NCBI GenBank assembly: GCA_030690875.1
Contig: JAUYFP010000059.1
Location: 1 to 10,400, forward strand
Length of the DNA stretch: 10,400 bases
Origin: a bacterium
GTDB lineage: Bacteria; Patescibacteriota; Patescibacteriia; UBA1558; GWA2-36-10
Direction of reading: 5' to 3'
A program made the translations under genes and the position numbers. The first letter of the stretch is position 1, and the number at the start of each line of letters is the position of its first letter. The notes beneath the pieces were generated by a model, which did not search any database, was not told the DNA's origin, and saw nothing but the letters and a program-made list of their open reading frames with translations. This document shows, piece after piece, positions 1 through 8,323 of the stretch.

Positions 1-1
1 T

Positions 2-133
2 TTTTGGCTTAGACCTTTTCCTATCCCATTTAAACACGGAGTTGTTAGTAAATATATAGTTAAAGATTTGATGGAGTCATTGGTTAAAGAAGAGATTTGT
101 ACCAAAGAAGAGTTTGATAGAATTATAAAATAA
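2..133 (+). CDS. C-terminal end of an unidentified protein (partial)
   Basis: An open frame enters from the left edge and ends at TAA 131-133, leaving 43 residues. The segment begins FWLRPFPIPF, then KHGVVSKYIV, and ends in a charged helix-like tail (KEEICTKEEFDRIIK). Codon use is AT-rich like the neighbouring genes, and the stop lies just 12 bp before the -35 box of the groES promoter, so it is a plausible real gene end. I do not recognise the family. No terminator hairpin separates it from the groES promoter, so some read-through into the CIRCE region is possible. Confidence 0.6.
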   Translation, partial: FWLRPFPIPFKHGVVSKYIVKDLMESLVKEEICTKEEFDRIIK

Positions 134-145
134 TATTTTAATAAC

Positions 146-175
146 TTGACAGGACCTTGGTTAGCACTCTATAAT
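146..175 (+). promoter_or_regulatory. Sigma-70-type promoter of groESL
   Basis: A perfect -35 box TTGACA (146-151) and a perfect -10 box TATAAT (170-175) are separated by 18 bp. Transcription would start near 182, giving a leader of about 33 nt before groES. This is the best -35/-10 pair in front of any protein gene in the window. The -10 lies wholly inside the spacer of the CIRCE operator, so repressor and RNA polymerase cannot both bind. Confidence 0.88.
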
Positions 176-187
176 ATGGAGTGCTAA
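161..187. promoter_or_regulatory. CIRCE operator (HrcA binding site)
   Basis: TTAGCACTC (161-169) and GAGTGCTAA (179-187) form the perfect 9-N9-9 inverted repeat of the CIRCE element, with no mismatch to the consensus. CIRCE is the operator of the HrcA heat-shock repressor, so groESL is predicted to be repressed by HrcA and released on heat or folding stress. hrcA itself is not in the window. Confidence 0.96.
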
Positions 188-214
188 TTTATTAGATAAG
201 TAACTATAAAAAAT

Positions 215-490
215 ATGAATTTAAAACCATTAGGAGACCGGGCAATTGTCAAAGCTCTACCCAAAGAAGAGACCACAAAATCAGGTATTATTTTGCCGGA
301 AACAGTCAATAATGAATCGCGTCTGGAAGGAGAAATTATTGCTCTAGGCAAAGGAGAAAAAATAAGCAAGTTGAATTTGGCTATTGGCCAAAAAGTTGTT
401 TTTTCCCAGTACGGCGGATCAGAAATAAAAATTGACGGACAGGAATACAAAATTTTAAATCATGACGATCTGTTAGCAGTGGTCGAATAA
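215..490 (+). CDS. groES: Co-chaperonin GroES (Hsp10)
   Basis: This 91-residue protein has the usual GroES length (about 95). It begins with the conserved N-terminal strand NLKPLGDRAIVK. The mobile loop EETTKSGIILPE (about residues 18-29) has the GIIL hydrophobic tripeptide region that docks on the GroEL apical domain, and it ends in the conserved acidic DDLLAVVE. GroES forms a heptameric lid that closes the GroEL folding chamber in an ATP-dependent cycle in the cytoplasm. The gene is first in the operon, 28 nt below the CIRCE element, with groEL following after an 82-nt gap. There is no purine-rich Shine-Dalgarno sequence before the ATG; the leader is AT-rich. The start is fixed by alignment to the family N terminus. 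Confidence 0.97.
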   Translation: MNLKPLGDRAIVKALPKEETTKSGIILPETVNNESRLEGEIIALGKGEKISKLNLAIGQKVVFSQYGGSEIKIDGQEYKILNHDDLLAVVE

Positions 491-506
491 ATTTTATTTG
501 GAACTT

Positions 507-541
507 GTTCACCCACAGGGTGACCGCCCTGTGGGCGGAAC
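507..541 (+). repeat. GC-rich intercistronic hairpin between groES and groEL
   Basis: CCCACAGGG (512-520) and CCCTGTGGG (527-535) form a perfect 9-bp stem with a 6-nt loop, extendable by GTTC (507-510) with GAAC (538-541) across a small bulge. A second hairpin, CCGCCC (524-529) with GGGCGG (533-538) around TGT, reuses the same bases and is mutually exclusive. No T-tract follows, so it is not a normal terminator. It more likely affects mRNA stability, processing or the GroES:GroEL ratio. GGAACTT occurs on both sides (500-506 and 537-543). Confidence 0.7.
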
Positions 542-554
542 TTATAACTTTTAA

Positions 555-2204
<1,650 letters not shown>

Positions 2205-2212
2205 TATATTTT

Positions 2213-2241
2213 AGCACCTCAGTCGCCTGGGGTGCTTTTTT
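2213..2241 (+). terminator. Rho-independent terminator of groESL
   Basis: The stem AGCACCTCAG (2213-2222) pairs with CTGGGGTGCT (2227-2236), ten pairs with one G-U, around a TCGC loop. A run of six T (2236-2241) follows. It lies directly after the groEL stop and ends the heat-shock transcript. Confidence 0.93.
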
Positions 2242-2251
2242 ATAGAAAAAA

Positions 2252-2260
2252 TGTTATAAT
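2252..2260 (+). promoter_or_regulatory. Extended -10 promoter of the secreted protein gene
   Basis: TGT followed by TATAAT (2255-2260) is a perfect extended -10 box. There is no convincing -35 at 16-18 bp upstream, where the sequence is the end of the groEL terminator. Predicted transcription start is near 2267, about 25 nt before the ATG at 2292. Confidence 0.75.
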
Positions 2261-2291
2261 ACTTATGGTTTAATATTAAACAAATAAAAGT

Positions 2292-4004
2292 ATGAAATTT
2301 AAAAGGAATTTAGTTAAATTATTGTCTTTAAGTATTTTTGTTTTGACCATGGCCTTTGCTTCTAATAATGTCGGAGTGGCTTCAGAACCAGAATTAACTT
2401 CTAGTCAGTTAAATTACGAAGTAGGTGTCCTATTGAAAGCCAAAGGACTTAAGGGAGCGGCTGTTTATCAAATTGGTAGCGACGGCAAAAAATATATTTA
2501 TCCTGACCAAAAGACTTTTGAAACTTGGCATGATGATTTTTCTAATGTCTTGGAAGTCAGTTCCGAGATTTTGGATGCGTATAATGACGGTGGAATAGTA
2601 ACATTTCAGCCAGGCACCAAATTAATTACTCACCGTAATACAGCCAAAGTTTATGCCACCGGCGAGAATGGTCAAATTATACACATTCCAGACGAAGCTA
2701 CGGCTCGTAAATTTTATGGAGATAATTGGTCATCTTTGGTGCTTGATATTGACCCGGGAGTTTTTGCCACTGGCTATAAAACTAGCGCAGGAGTATTATC
2801 AGAAGATAATTTGCCGGAAGGAAGCTTAGTAAAAGAAAAAGAAAGCGGTAATTATTTTTTAATAGAGAATGGTCAGAAGAGGCAAGTAAAAATCCAAGCT
2901 TTTGGTATTAATGGTTTATACAGAAAAAATATTCTTCAGTTGCAGAAAATGTCTAATCTTTATAATAGTGGTGATAATTTGGATATTGAGGAGGAAGATC
3001 TCTCAATCTTTGATCCCGCCGCGGCTGATGACAAGGTACTTATTTGTCATAGATTTGGTTTAGGTAATAAAAAAGATGCTCAGACCATAAAAGTTTCTAC
3101 TAGCGCCCTAGCCGCTCATTTAGCTCATGGTGATAGCGAAGGAGCTTGCTTTGACGATGGTGATGATGAGGATAATAACGACGATGCGCCTTATTGTAAT
3201 AATTATCGGGTAATCACAGTAGGCCCACTTAGAACAAAACATTGGCAAGAGCTTGGTTTAGATACTTCTGATCATCCAGAGATTTATCAATACCAAATAC
3301 AATGGTTTTCTGGTTACTGGTCCCCGTGGTATACACCAGGTCTAGATGATATTGATTGGAAGTTAAAGAATAGAAGAGTTTGGTCTTATTTTGAAAATCA
3401 TCATCATCAGGTGAGAATATGTCAGGACGATGACGAAGAGCAAGTTTTGGCTGATATAACAATCAGTGATATCATAGTTGATCCAAACACCCCTTTTGTG
3501 AATGCCACTACTACCGTAACTGTTCAGATTGAAAATAGCGGCAGTATTAGTTTAACCAGTACCCAGGGAATATTGAATGGTTATCAGGTTTTTGAAGATT
3601 TTGAAACTGTGCCTGTGCCGGGAGCTCTACCAAGCACGATACCAGATATATCAACCAGCAATCCTCTTGAACCAGGCGAGACAACTTTCATTGGTTGGAC
3701 TGGTAAATTTACATCTGCCGGTGAAAAGAGATTATATATGGTAGTTGATAATGCCAATGAACTGGAAGAATCAGACGAAACCAATAACACCTATACAAAG
3801 TATATTACTGTTTTTGCAGAAGTTACAGTGTTGACGGTTTGTGATCATAATGATGATGGTATTAGAGATTTAGCGGATGTAGGTATATTCGCCAGCTTAA
3901 GTGACACCTTTGATGTCAATGATGACGGCATTCATGATTTAAGTGACATTGGTCTTTATGTGGCCAATAGTCAGGATGATGTTTGGTGTGAAAGTAATTT
4001 TTAG
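2292..4004 (+). CDS. Secreted multidomain surface protein (CARDB and dockerin-like domains)
   Basis: 570 residues. A signal peptide (basic MKFKRNLVK, then a hydrophobic core to about 24) probably ends near residue 30. About 45-165 is a repeat I know from Patescibacteria surface proteins (AVYQIGSDGKKYIYPDQKTF and VTFQPGTKLI), followed near 175-230 by a related GSLVKEKESGNYFLIENGQ unit. Residues 252-286 are a C-H ... HLAHGD ... C module bounded by C252 and C286. An acidic linker (288-298) leads to an aromatic segment ending near C377 with HHH at 370-372. About 386-508 resembles a CARDB beta-sandwich. Residues 517-566 hold two DxNDDGIxDLxD loops, a dockerin/EF-hand-like calcium pair framed by C517 and C566. 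Inferred role: extracellular adhesion or cell-surface scaffold. No catalytic motif was recognised. The gene stands alone between two terminators. Confidence 0.85.
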   Translation: MKFKRNLVKLLSLSIFVLTMAFASNNVGVASEPELTSSQLNYEVGVLLKAKGLKGAAVYQIGSDGKKYIYPDQKTFETWHDDFSNVLEVSSEILDAYNDGGIVTFQPGTKLITHRNTAKVYATGENGQIIHIPDEATARKFYGDNWSSLVLDIDPGVFATGYKTSAGVLSEDNLPEGSLVKEKESGNYFLIENGQKRQVKIQAFGINGLYRKNILQLQKMSNLYNSGDNLDIEEEDLSIFDPAAADDKVLICHRFGLGNKKDAQTIKVSTSALAAHLAHGDSEGACFDDGDDEDNNDDAPYCNNYRVITVGPLRTKHWQELGLDTSDHPEIYQYQIQWFSGYWSPWYTPGLDDIDWKLKNRRVWSYFENHHHQVRICQDDDEEQVLADITISDIIVDPNTPFVNATTTVTVQIENSGSISLTSTQGILNGYQVFEDFETVPVPGALPSTIPDISTSNPLEPGETTFIGWTGKFTSAGEKRLYMVVDNANELEESDETNNTYTKYITVFAEVTVLTVCDHNDDGIRDLADVGIFASLSDTFDVNDDGIHDLSDIGLYVANSQDDVWCESNF

Positions 4005-4040
4005 ACATTAGTAATAAGTAAATAATAAATAAACAAAAAA

Positions 4041-4080
4041 TAGCCTCGCTTTTCGTGAAGAGTGGGGCTATTTTTATTTT
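4041..4080 (+). terminator. Rho-independent terminator after the secreted protein gene
   Basis: TAGCCTCGCTTTT (4041-4053) pairs with the segment 4058-4070 (AAGAGTGGGGCTA end), 13 pairs including three G-U, around a 4-nt loop CGTG. TTTTTATTTT follows. A run of A precedes the stem, so it could also work in the other direction, but no opposing gene is present. Confidence 0.88.
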
Positions 4081-4091
4081 ATCTGATTTTT

Positions 4092-4100
4092 TGTTATAAT
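4092..4100 (+). promoter_or_regulatory. Extended -10 promoter of the membrane-protein operon
   Basis: TGT plus TATAAT (4095-4100) repeats the extended -10 box seen at 2252. No good -35 is visible. The start would fall near 4107, leaving a leader of only about 11 nt before ATG 4118. That leader contains AAGGA (4107-4111), one of the few Shine-Dalgarno-like sequences in the window. Confidence 0.72.
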
Positions 4101-4117
4101 ATAGCTAAGGAAAACCC

Positions 4118-4657
4118 ATGCTTATAAAAACTACTAAACACGAGAAAGATCCGCAAAACGGATTGGAAATGGAAGAGTCTACCGAAATTTGGGTAGCTGA
4201 TTTTGGCAACCATGAATTGGAGCAGGAATTGAGGCAGGAAGTTTCAAAGATTAGGTCCAGATCAGAAGCTAATTTTTCGTGGATTTTTGTTTCCGTTGTT
4301 TTATTGGTTTTTGTCATCGTTACAGAATTAGCTTTACGGCAAGCCGGCTTGGCAATGTTTTGGCCGGAAAAGCAAATTTTTTGGGCCACTTGGCTCTGGC
4401 GCTTAGTAGTTATTTTGGTCTGGTTATATTTGGCTCGTTTGCGCTGGCTTTTTAGCCAAGAAAAAATGTTTATTACCACTATTATTTCTTATGTGGCGGC
4501 CATAATAGTTTTGGGAGTAATAAAAATAATTTATATTCGTTCGGTTTGGGCTTGGCTTAATTTGCTGGTCGAGCCGGTTTGGGTGATAATTTTAATATTT
4601 TTACTGGGCGCTTTAATAATAAAATATTCTAATAAAAAAAATTTAAGATTAAGATAA
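4118..4657 (+). CDS. Four-span integral membrane protein of unknown function
   Basis: 179 residues. A charged cytosolic-type N terminus (1-50, rich in Glu/Lys/Arg, with the possible helix NHELEQELRQEVSKIRSR) is followed by four hydrophobic segments at about 53-73, 88-108, 118-139 and 148-169, and a basic tail KKNLRLR. Trp is abundant near the membrane edges. I recognise no family or catalytic motif. AAGGA six bases before ATG 4118 supports this start over the internal Met18. It is the first gene after an extended -10 promoter, and the next gene starts 11 nt after its stop, so the two are almost certainly co-transcribed. Confidence 0.75.
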   Translation: MLIKTTKHEKDPQNGLEMEESTEIWVADFGNHELEQELRQEVSKIRSRSEANFSWIFVSVVLLVFVIVTELALRQAGLAMFWPEKQIFWATWLWRLVVILVWLYLARLRWLFSQEKMFITTIISYVAAIIVLGVIKIIYIRSVWAWLNLLVEPVWVIILIFLLGALIIKYSNKKNLRLR

Positions 4658-4668
4658 AGAATAACATT

Positions 4669-4989
4669 ATGGAAGAGAAAAACATGAGTGACACAAAAGA
4701 CATCGAGGAAAATAAATTGCTAGCGGCTTTGGGCTATATTTGGGTTCTATGCTTTATACCGCTTCTTTTAAAAAGGAAGTCAAAATTTTCCCAATTTCAC
4801 GCTAAGCAGGGTTTGGTTTTATTTATTATTGAAATAATCGGCACAGTGGTTTTCCCAATTCCGGTGATTGGCTGGGCTTTGTTTATTTTGGTGATACTAC
4901 TGGCAATTTTAGGAGCCAAGTCAGCTTTGGACGGAGAATATTGGGAAATGCCGTTTTTTGGCAAACTGGTTAAGAAGTTGAATTTATAA
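4669..4989 (+). CDS. DUF4870-like small membrane protein
   Basis: 106 residues with three hydrophobic segments (about 17-35, 48-62 and 64-84). The order LAALGYIWVLCFIPLLL, then a basic loop KRKSKFSQFHAKQGLVLF, then a second hydrophobic pair and ALDGEYWEMPFFGKL is typical of the DUF4870/Tic20-like family. The FHAKQG motif (43-48) and the final aromatic-Pro-Phe-Gly-Lys turn are hallmarks. The function of the family is not established. Start choice is open: ATG 4669 has no Shine-Dalgarno sequence, whereas ATG 4684 (MSDTKDIEENK) follows GGAAGAG (4671-4677) by 6 nt and is probably the true start, giving 101 residues. It is the second gene of the unit starting at 4118. Confidence 0.82.
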   Translation: MEEKNMSDTKDIEENKLLAALGYIWVLCFIPLLLKRKSKFSQFHAKQGLVLFIIEIIGTVVFPIPVIGWALFILVILLAILGAKSALDGEYWEMPFFGKLVKKLNL

Positions 4990-5013
4990 ATTGTTTTTCA
5001 AAAAACAAAAAAT

Positions 5014-5045
5014 AAATTAAGTCAGGCCTGTGCCCGACTTAATTT
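5014..5045 (+). terminator. Long hairpin before the SCEGH gene (weak terminator or leader hairpin)
   Basis: AAATTAAGTC (5014-5023) and GACTTAATTT (5036-5045) pair perfectly over 10 bp. An inner GGC/GCC stem caps with a CTGT loop after one A-C mismatch. There is no separate T-run downstream; the only U-rich part is inside the 3' arm. It may be a weak or two-way terminator, or a leader hairpin, because it ends only 7 nt before ATG 5053. Confidence 0.6.
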
Positions 5046-5052
5046 AGCTAAA

Positions 5053-5775
5053 ATGAATTTCATGGGTATAGAAAATCCAAATAATCGAGATACAATACCA
5101 GCTGACAAACAAGAGATACTTGATAGAATAAGACAGGAAGTAGAGCAAATCACCGATGGCCTAGATGAGCCGGTTGATGAAGGTATAAAAGACGCCGTAG
5201 TTTACACCAAAGCTTTTGGTCTAGAAACCGAAGGATCTTGTGAGGGCCATGTAGAAAGAGATGGAGACTCTTGGAACCATTTGCCTTATATAATTTTTGA
5301 AGTGCCTGATAGGCCTAAATATATATATGATGGCCAGAGGGAAATATATGAAGATATAGCTCGTGAAAATGGGATAGCGGTTGAGGACATAAGAAGAGAG
5401 GAACAGTATGAACACTTGCTAGATTTGGTTTATGAGCGTTTGGGCGCTCATCCTCAAGAGTCCGAAGAATACAAAGCTTGGGTTTTAAAACAAGCTGCCC
5501 ATTTTGATAAAGTCAAGGTAATATTGGATGAATTTAATAAAAATAGGCAGGTTAATGAAAATATAAGATTAATAATTTCCGGAGACAAAGAAGGAGCATT
5601 TCGCATTACTAATAACGGAGGCGTACACACTGATAGATTTAGAGACGGTTTTTTATACAGCGATATAGATTTGAAAGAACAAAAAGATAAAGAATTAGCA
5701 AAGATGGTTCCAGATTTTCAGGTGGAGATGCAGGCATTTACAGAATTTTTAAAAAAGAAATTTTTAGAACAATAA
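5053..5775 (+). CDS. SCEGH-motif protein of unknown function
   Basis: 240 residues, soluble, acidic, with no signal peptide or membrane segment. The recognisable part is near residues 44-83: IKDAVVYTKAFGLETEGSCEGH followed by WNHLPYIIFEVP. The S-C-E-G-H block (62-66) matches a set of uncharacterised proteins I associate with Patescibacteria and some Firmicutes, where it is usually followed by a PW/PY-hydrophobic strand. Cys63, Glu64 and His66 could bind a metal or form an active site, but this is inference. The rest (85-240) is mainly helical and charged, with HFDKVKVILDEFNKNR (150-165) and a Lys-rich end. ATG 5062 is an alternative start. The gene lies 13 nt before the PEP synthase gene and is probably co-transcribed with it. 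No clear promoter was found directly upstream. Confidence 0.75.
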   Translation: MNFMGIENPNNRDTIPADKQEILDRIRQEVEQITDGLDEPVDEGIKDAVVYTKAFGLETEGSCEGHVERDGDSWNHLPYIIFEVPDRPKYIYDGQREIYEDIARENGIAVEDIRREEQYEHLLDLVYERLGAHPQESEEYKAWVLKQAAHFDKVKVILDEFNKNRQVNENIRLIISGDKEGAFRITNNGGVHTDRFRDGFLYSDIDLKEQKDKELAKMVPDFQVEMQAFTEFLKKKFLEQ

Positions 5776-5788
5776 TATAAAAAATATT

Positions 5789-8209
5789 ATGGCAAAAAAG
5801 AAATTTGTTTTGTGGTTTAAGGAAATTGGCATCAAAGATGTGCCTAGCGTCGGTGGCAAAAACGCCTCTTTGGGAGAAATGTATTCCAAGCTGACTAAAA
5901 AAGGCGTGCCTATTCCCAATGGCTTTGCCGTAACGGCCGATGCTTATGATTATTTTATTGAGTCAACCGGACTGAAAAAAGAAATCAGGACAATTTTGAA
6001 AGATTTAAATACTCATAGCATCCAAAATTTACAGGCCAAAGGAAAGGCCGTCAGGGAGGCGATATTAAAAGCGGAATTTCCCAAAGATTTGAAAGAAAAA
6101 ATTATTACTGAATATAATAAGCTTTCCAAAGAGTTCGGGGTCAAACAGGTTGATGTGGCGGTACGCTCTTCGGCCACAGCCGAGGATTTGCCCGACGCCT
6201 CTTTTGCTGGCCAGCAAGACACTTATCTAAATATTGAAGGGCCGGAAGAATTGCTAGACGCTTGTCGGCGTTGTGTGTCCTCTTTATTTACTGACAGAGC
6301 TATTTCTTATCGCGCGGATAAGGGCTTTAATCATTTTAAGGTCAAATTATCAATCACTGTCCAAAAAATGGTTCGAAGCGATTTGGCTACTTCGGGCGTT
6401 ATGTTTTCTATTGATACTGAATCTGGATTTAGAGACGCGGTTTTGATAAATGCTATTTATGGTTTGGGAGAATATATTGTCCAAGGCATGGTCAATCCAG
6501 ATGAGTATTATATTTTCAAGCCAACTTTGGCCAAGGGCTATAAACCAATAATCAGCCGACGATTGGGAGAGAAAAAACGCAAGATGGTTTATGATAGTCA
6601 GGCCAAAAATAATACTAAAGATTTAGTAGTGCCTTTAAAAGATAGGCAGGTTTTTGCTTTGAAAGACAGCGAGGTTTTGCAATTGGCCAAATGGGCAGTA
6701 GAAATAGAAAAACATTATCATAAGCCCATGGATATGGAATGGGCCAAAGACGGCAAGAGCGGTAAGTTGTTTATTGTCCAAGCCAGACCGGAAACTGTCC
6801 GTAGTCAAGATGACGCCAATAAATTAAAAGAATATAGTTTAAAATCAAGTGGTACGATTGTAACCAGTGGCGCTTCGGTGGGAAATAAAATCGGCCAAGG
6901 CAAAGCCAGAGTTATCAAAGATGTTAAAGGTATTCGTCAATTTAAAAAAGGCGAAGTCTTGGTAACAGAAATGACTGATCCGGACTGGGAGCCGATTATG
7001 AAAATCGCCGGCGCTATTGTCACCAATTCCGGCGGACGCACTTGCCACGCGGCTATTATTTCCCGCGAATTAGGAATTCCCTGCGTGGTCGGCACCAAAA
7101 ACGCCACGGCCAAAATAAAAACCGGCGACAATTTAACTGTTTCTTGCGCTGAGGGCGAAGTCGGCCATGTTTACAAAGGACTCTTGCCTTATGAAATCAA
7201 AGAAACTGATTTAAAAAAAATCAAAAAGCCCAAAACTAAAATAATGATGAATATTGGCAATCCGGAAATGGCTATGGCGCAGAGCTTTATTCCCAATGAA
7301 GGAGTTGGTCTAGCCAGAGAAGAGTTTGTGATTTCCAATTACATTAGGATTCATCCTTTGGCTTTGATTCACTTTAATAAATTAAAAGATGAGAGCGTCA
7401 AAAAAATTATTACTGAGGCCACTTCCGCCTACACTAGTAAGCCGCAATTTTTTGTGGAAAAATTAGCTGAGGGCGTGGCGCGAATTGTTGCTGCTTTTTA
7501 TCCCAAAGACGTGATTGTCCGTTTGTCAGATTTCAAATCCAATGAATACGCTAATTTAATAGGTGGCCGACAATTTGAGCCCATTGAATCCAACCCAATG
7601 ATTGGCTGGCGAGGCGCTTCTCGCTATTATGATCCCAAATATTTGCCAGCTTTTGAACTGGAATGTCGCGCTCTTAAAAAAGTTCGCGGAGAAATGGGAC
7701 TAAAAAATTTAAAAATTATGGTGCCCTTTTGTCGCACAGTAGAGGAAGGTAAAAAAGTATTAGCCATTATGGCCAAAAATGGTTTGAAGCGAGGAGTAGA
7801 TGGTTTGGAAGTTTATGTCATGTGTGAAATTCCCTCAAACGTAATTTTGGCTGATGCATTTTCCAAAATTTTTGACGGCTTTTCTATTGGCACCAATGAT
7901 TTGACTCAACTCACTCTGGGAGTGGACAGGGATAGTGAATTAGTGGCTCCTATTTATGATGAAAGAAATGAAGCAGTCAAAGAGCTTATTAGGCAGGTGA
8001 TAAAAATTGCCAAAAAGAATAAGCGAAAAATTGGCATTTGCGGCCAAGCGCCCTCTGACTTTCCTGACTTTGCACAATTTTTGGTCAAAGAGGGTATTGA
8101 TTCTATATCGCTCAATCCGGATACGGTTATCAAAACAATATTGGCTATAAAAAAGACAGAAAGCAGTAAACACAGAAAATCAAAATCTAAGCGTAAAAGA
8201 AAGAAATAA
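5789..8209 (+). CDS. ppsA: Phosphoenolpyruvate synthase (pyruvate, water dikinase)
   Basis: 806 residues (E. coli 792). It makes PEP, AMP and phosphate from pyruvate, ATP and water, the entry step to gluconeogenesis, through a phosphohistidine intermediate. All three domains are present. The N-terminal ATP-grasp/pyruvate-phosphate dikinase domain (about 1-345) has VGGKNASLGEM (21-31) and VRSSATAEDLPD (125-136). The swivelling phosphohistidine domain (about 375-455) has GGRTCHA with H420 as the phosphorylated His. The C-terminal PEP-binding TIM barrel (about 475-785) has GLAREEF (507-513), IGTNDLTQLTLG (700-711) and the catalytic Cys in GICGQAPSD (C751). All key residues are intact. The odd part is a basic tail at 788-806 ending in KRKRKK. 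It is the last gene of the unit, with no Shine-Dalgarno sequence. The start is supported by the conserved N terminus. Confidence 0.97.
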   Translation: MAKKKFVLWFKEIGIKDVPSVGGKNASLGEMYSKLTKKGVPIPNGFAVTADAYDYFIESTGLKKEIRTILKDLNTHSIQNLQAKGKAVREAILKAEFPKDLKEKIITEYNKLSKEFGVKQVDVAVRSSATAEDLPDASFAGQQDTYLNIEGPEELLDACRRCVSSLFTDRAISYRADKGFNHFKVKLSITVQKMVRSDLATSGVMFSIDTESGFRDAVLINAIYGLGEYIVQGMVNPDEYYIFKPTLAKGYKPIISRRLGEKKRKMVYDSQAKNNTKDLVVPLKDRQVFALKDSEVLQLAKWAVEIEKHYHKPMDMEWAKDGKSGKLFIVQARPETVRSQDDANKLKEYSLKSSGTIVTSGASVGNKIGQGKARVIKDVKGIRQFKKGEVLVTEMTDPDWEPIMKIAGAIVTNSGGRTCHAAIISRELGIPCVVGTKNATAKIKTGDNLTVSCAEGEVGHVYKGLLPYEIKETDLKKIKKPKTKIMMNIGNPEMAMAQSFIPNEGVGLAREEFVISNYIRIHPLALIHFNKLKDESVKKIITEATSAYTSKPQFFVEKLAEGVARIVAAFYPKDVIVRLSDFKSNEYANLIGGRQFEPIESNPMIGWRGASRYYDPKYLPAFELECRALKKVRGEMGLKNLKIMVPFCRTVEEGKKVLAIMAKNGLKRGVDGLEVYVMCEIPSNVILADAFSKIFDGFSIGTNDLTQLTLGVDRDSELVAPIYDERNEAVKELIRQVIKIAKKNKRKIGICGQAPSDFPDFAQFLVKEGIDSISLNPDTVIKTILAIKKTESSKHRKSKSKRKRKK

Positions 8210-8220
8210 GTGAACCCCGC

Positions 8221-8238
8221 ATCTTTTTGTAAAAAGAT
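8221..8238. repeat. Small AT-rich inverted repeat after ppsA
   Basis: ATCTTTTT (8221-8228) and AAAAAGAT (8231-8238) are perfect inverted repeats two bases apart. It sits just before the ppsA terminator, making a tandem pair of hairpins. Its low GC content makes it weak alone; it may protect the mRNA 3' end or be chance. Confidence 0.45.
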
Positions 8239-8240
8239 AA

Positions 8241-8272
8241 TAAAACACCCTTTAGTAAAAGGGTGTTTTATA
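8241..8272 (+). terminator. Rho-independent terminator of ppsA
   Basis: A perfect 13-bp stem pairs TAAAACACCCTTT (8241-8253) with AAAGGGTGTTTTA (8258-8270) around an AGTA loop. The T-run lies in the 3' arm (TTTT at 8266-8269). The A-run in the 5' arm makes it symmetric, so it could work in either direction. Confidence 0.88.
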
Positions 8273-8301
8273 TTGACTAAAATCAAGATAAAATTTATAC
8301 T
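8273..8301 (+). promoter_or_regulatory. Promoter of tRNA-Ser
   Basis: TTGACT (8273-8278) and TATACT (8296-8301) are separated by exactly 17 bp, each one mismatch from consensus. The predicted start near 8308 gives a 16-nt leader before the mature tRNA 5' end at 8324. Confidence 0.75.
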
Positions 8302-8323
8302 ATTTAAGCTATTTATAAAGCAA

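Noticed and set aside
4105..4479. Minus-strand open frame of 124 codons opposite the membrane protein gene
   Set aside because: The + strand frame has a promoter, AAGGA and a clear four-span pattern. The antisense product is Ser/Lys/Thr-rich with no recognisable feature.
4985..4990. TATAAA as a -10 box for the gene at 5053
   Set aside because: The nearest -35-like TTGGCA is 21 bp away and TATAAA overlaps the preceding stop codon; too weak to report as a promoter.
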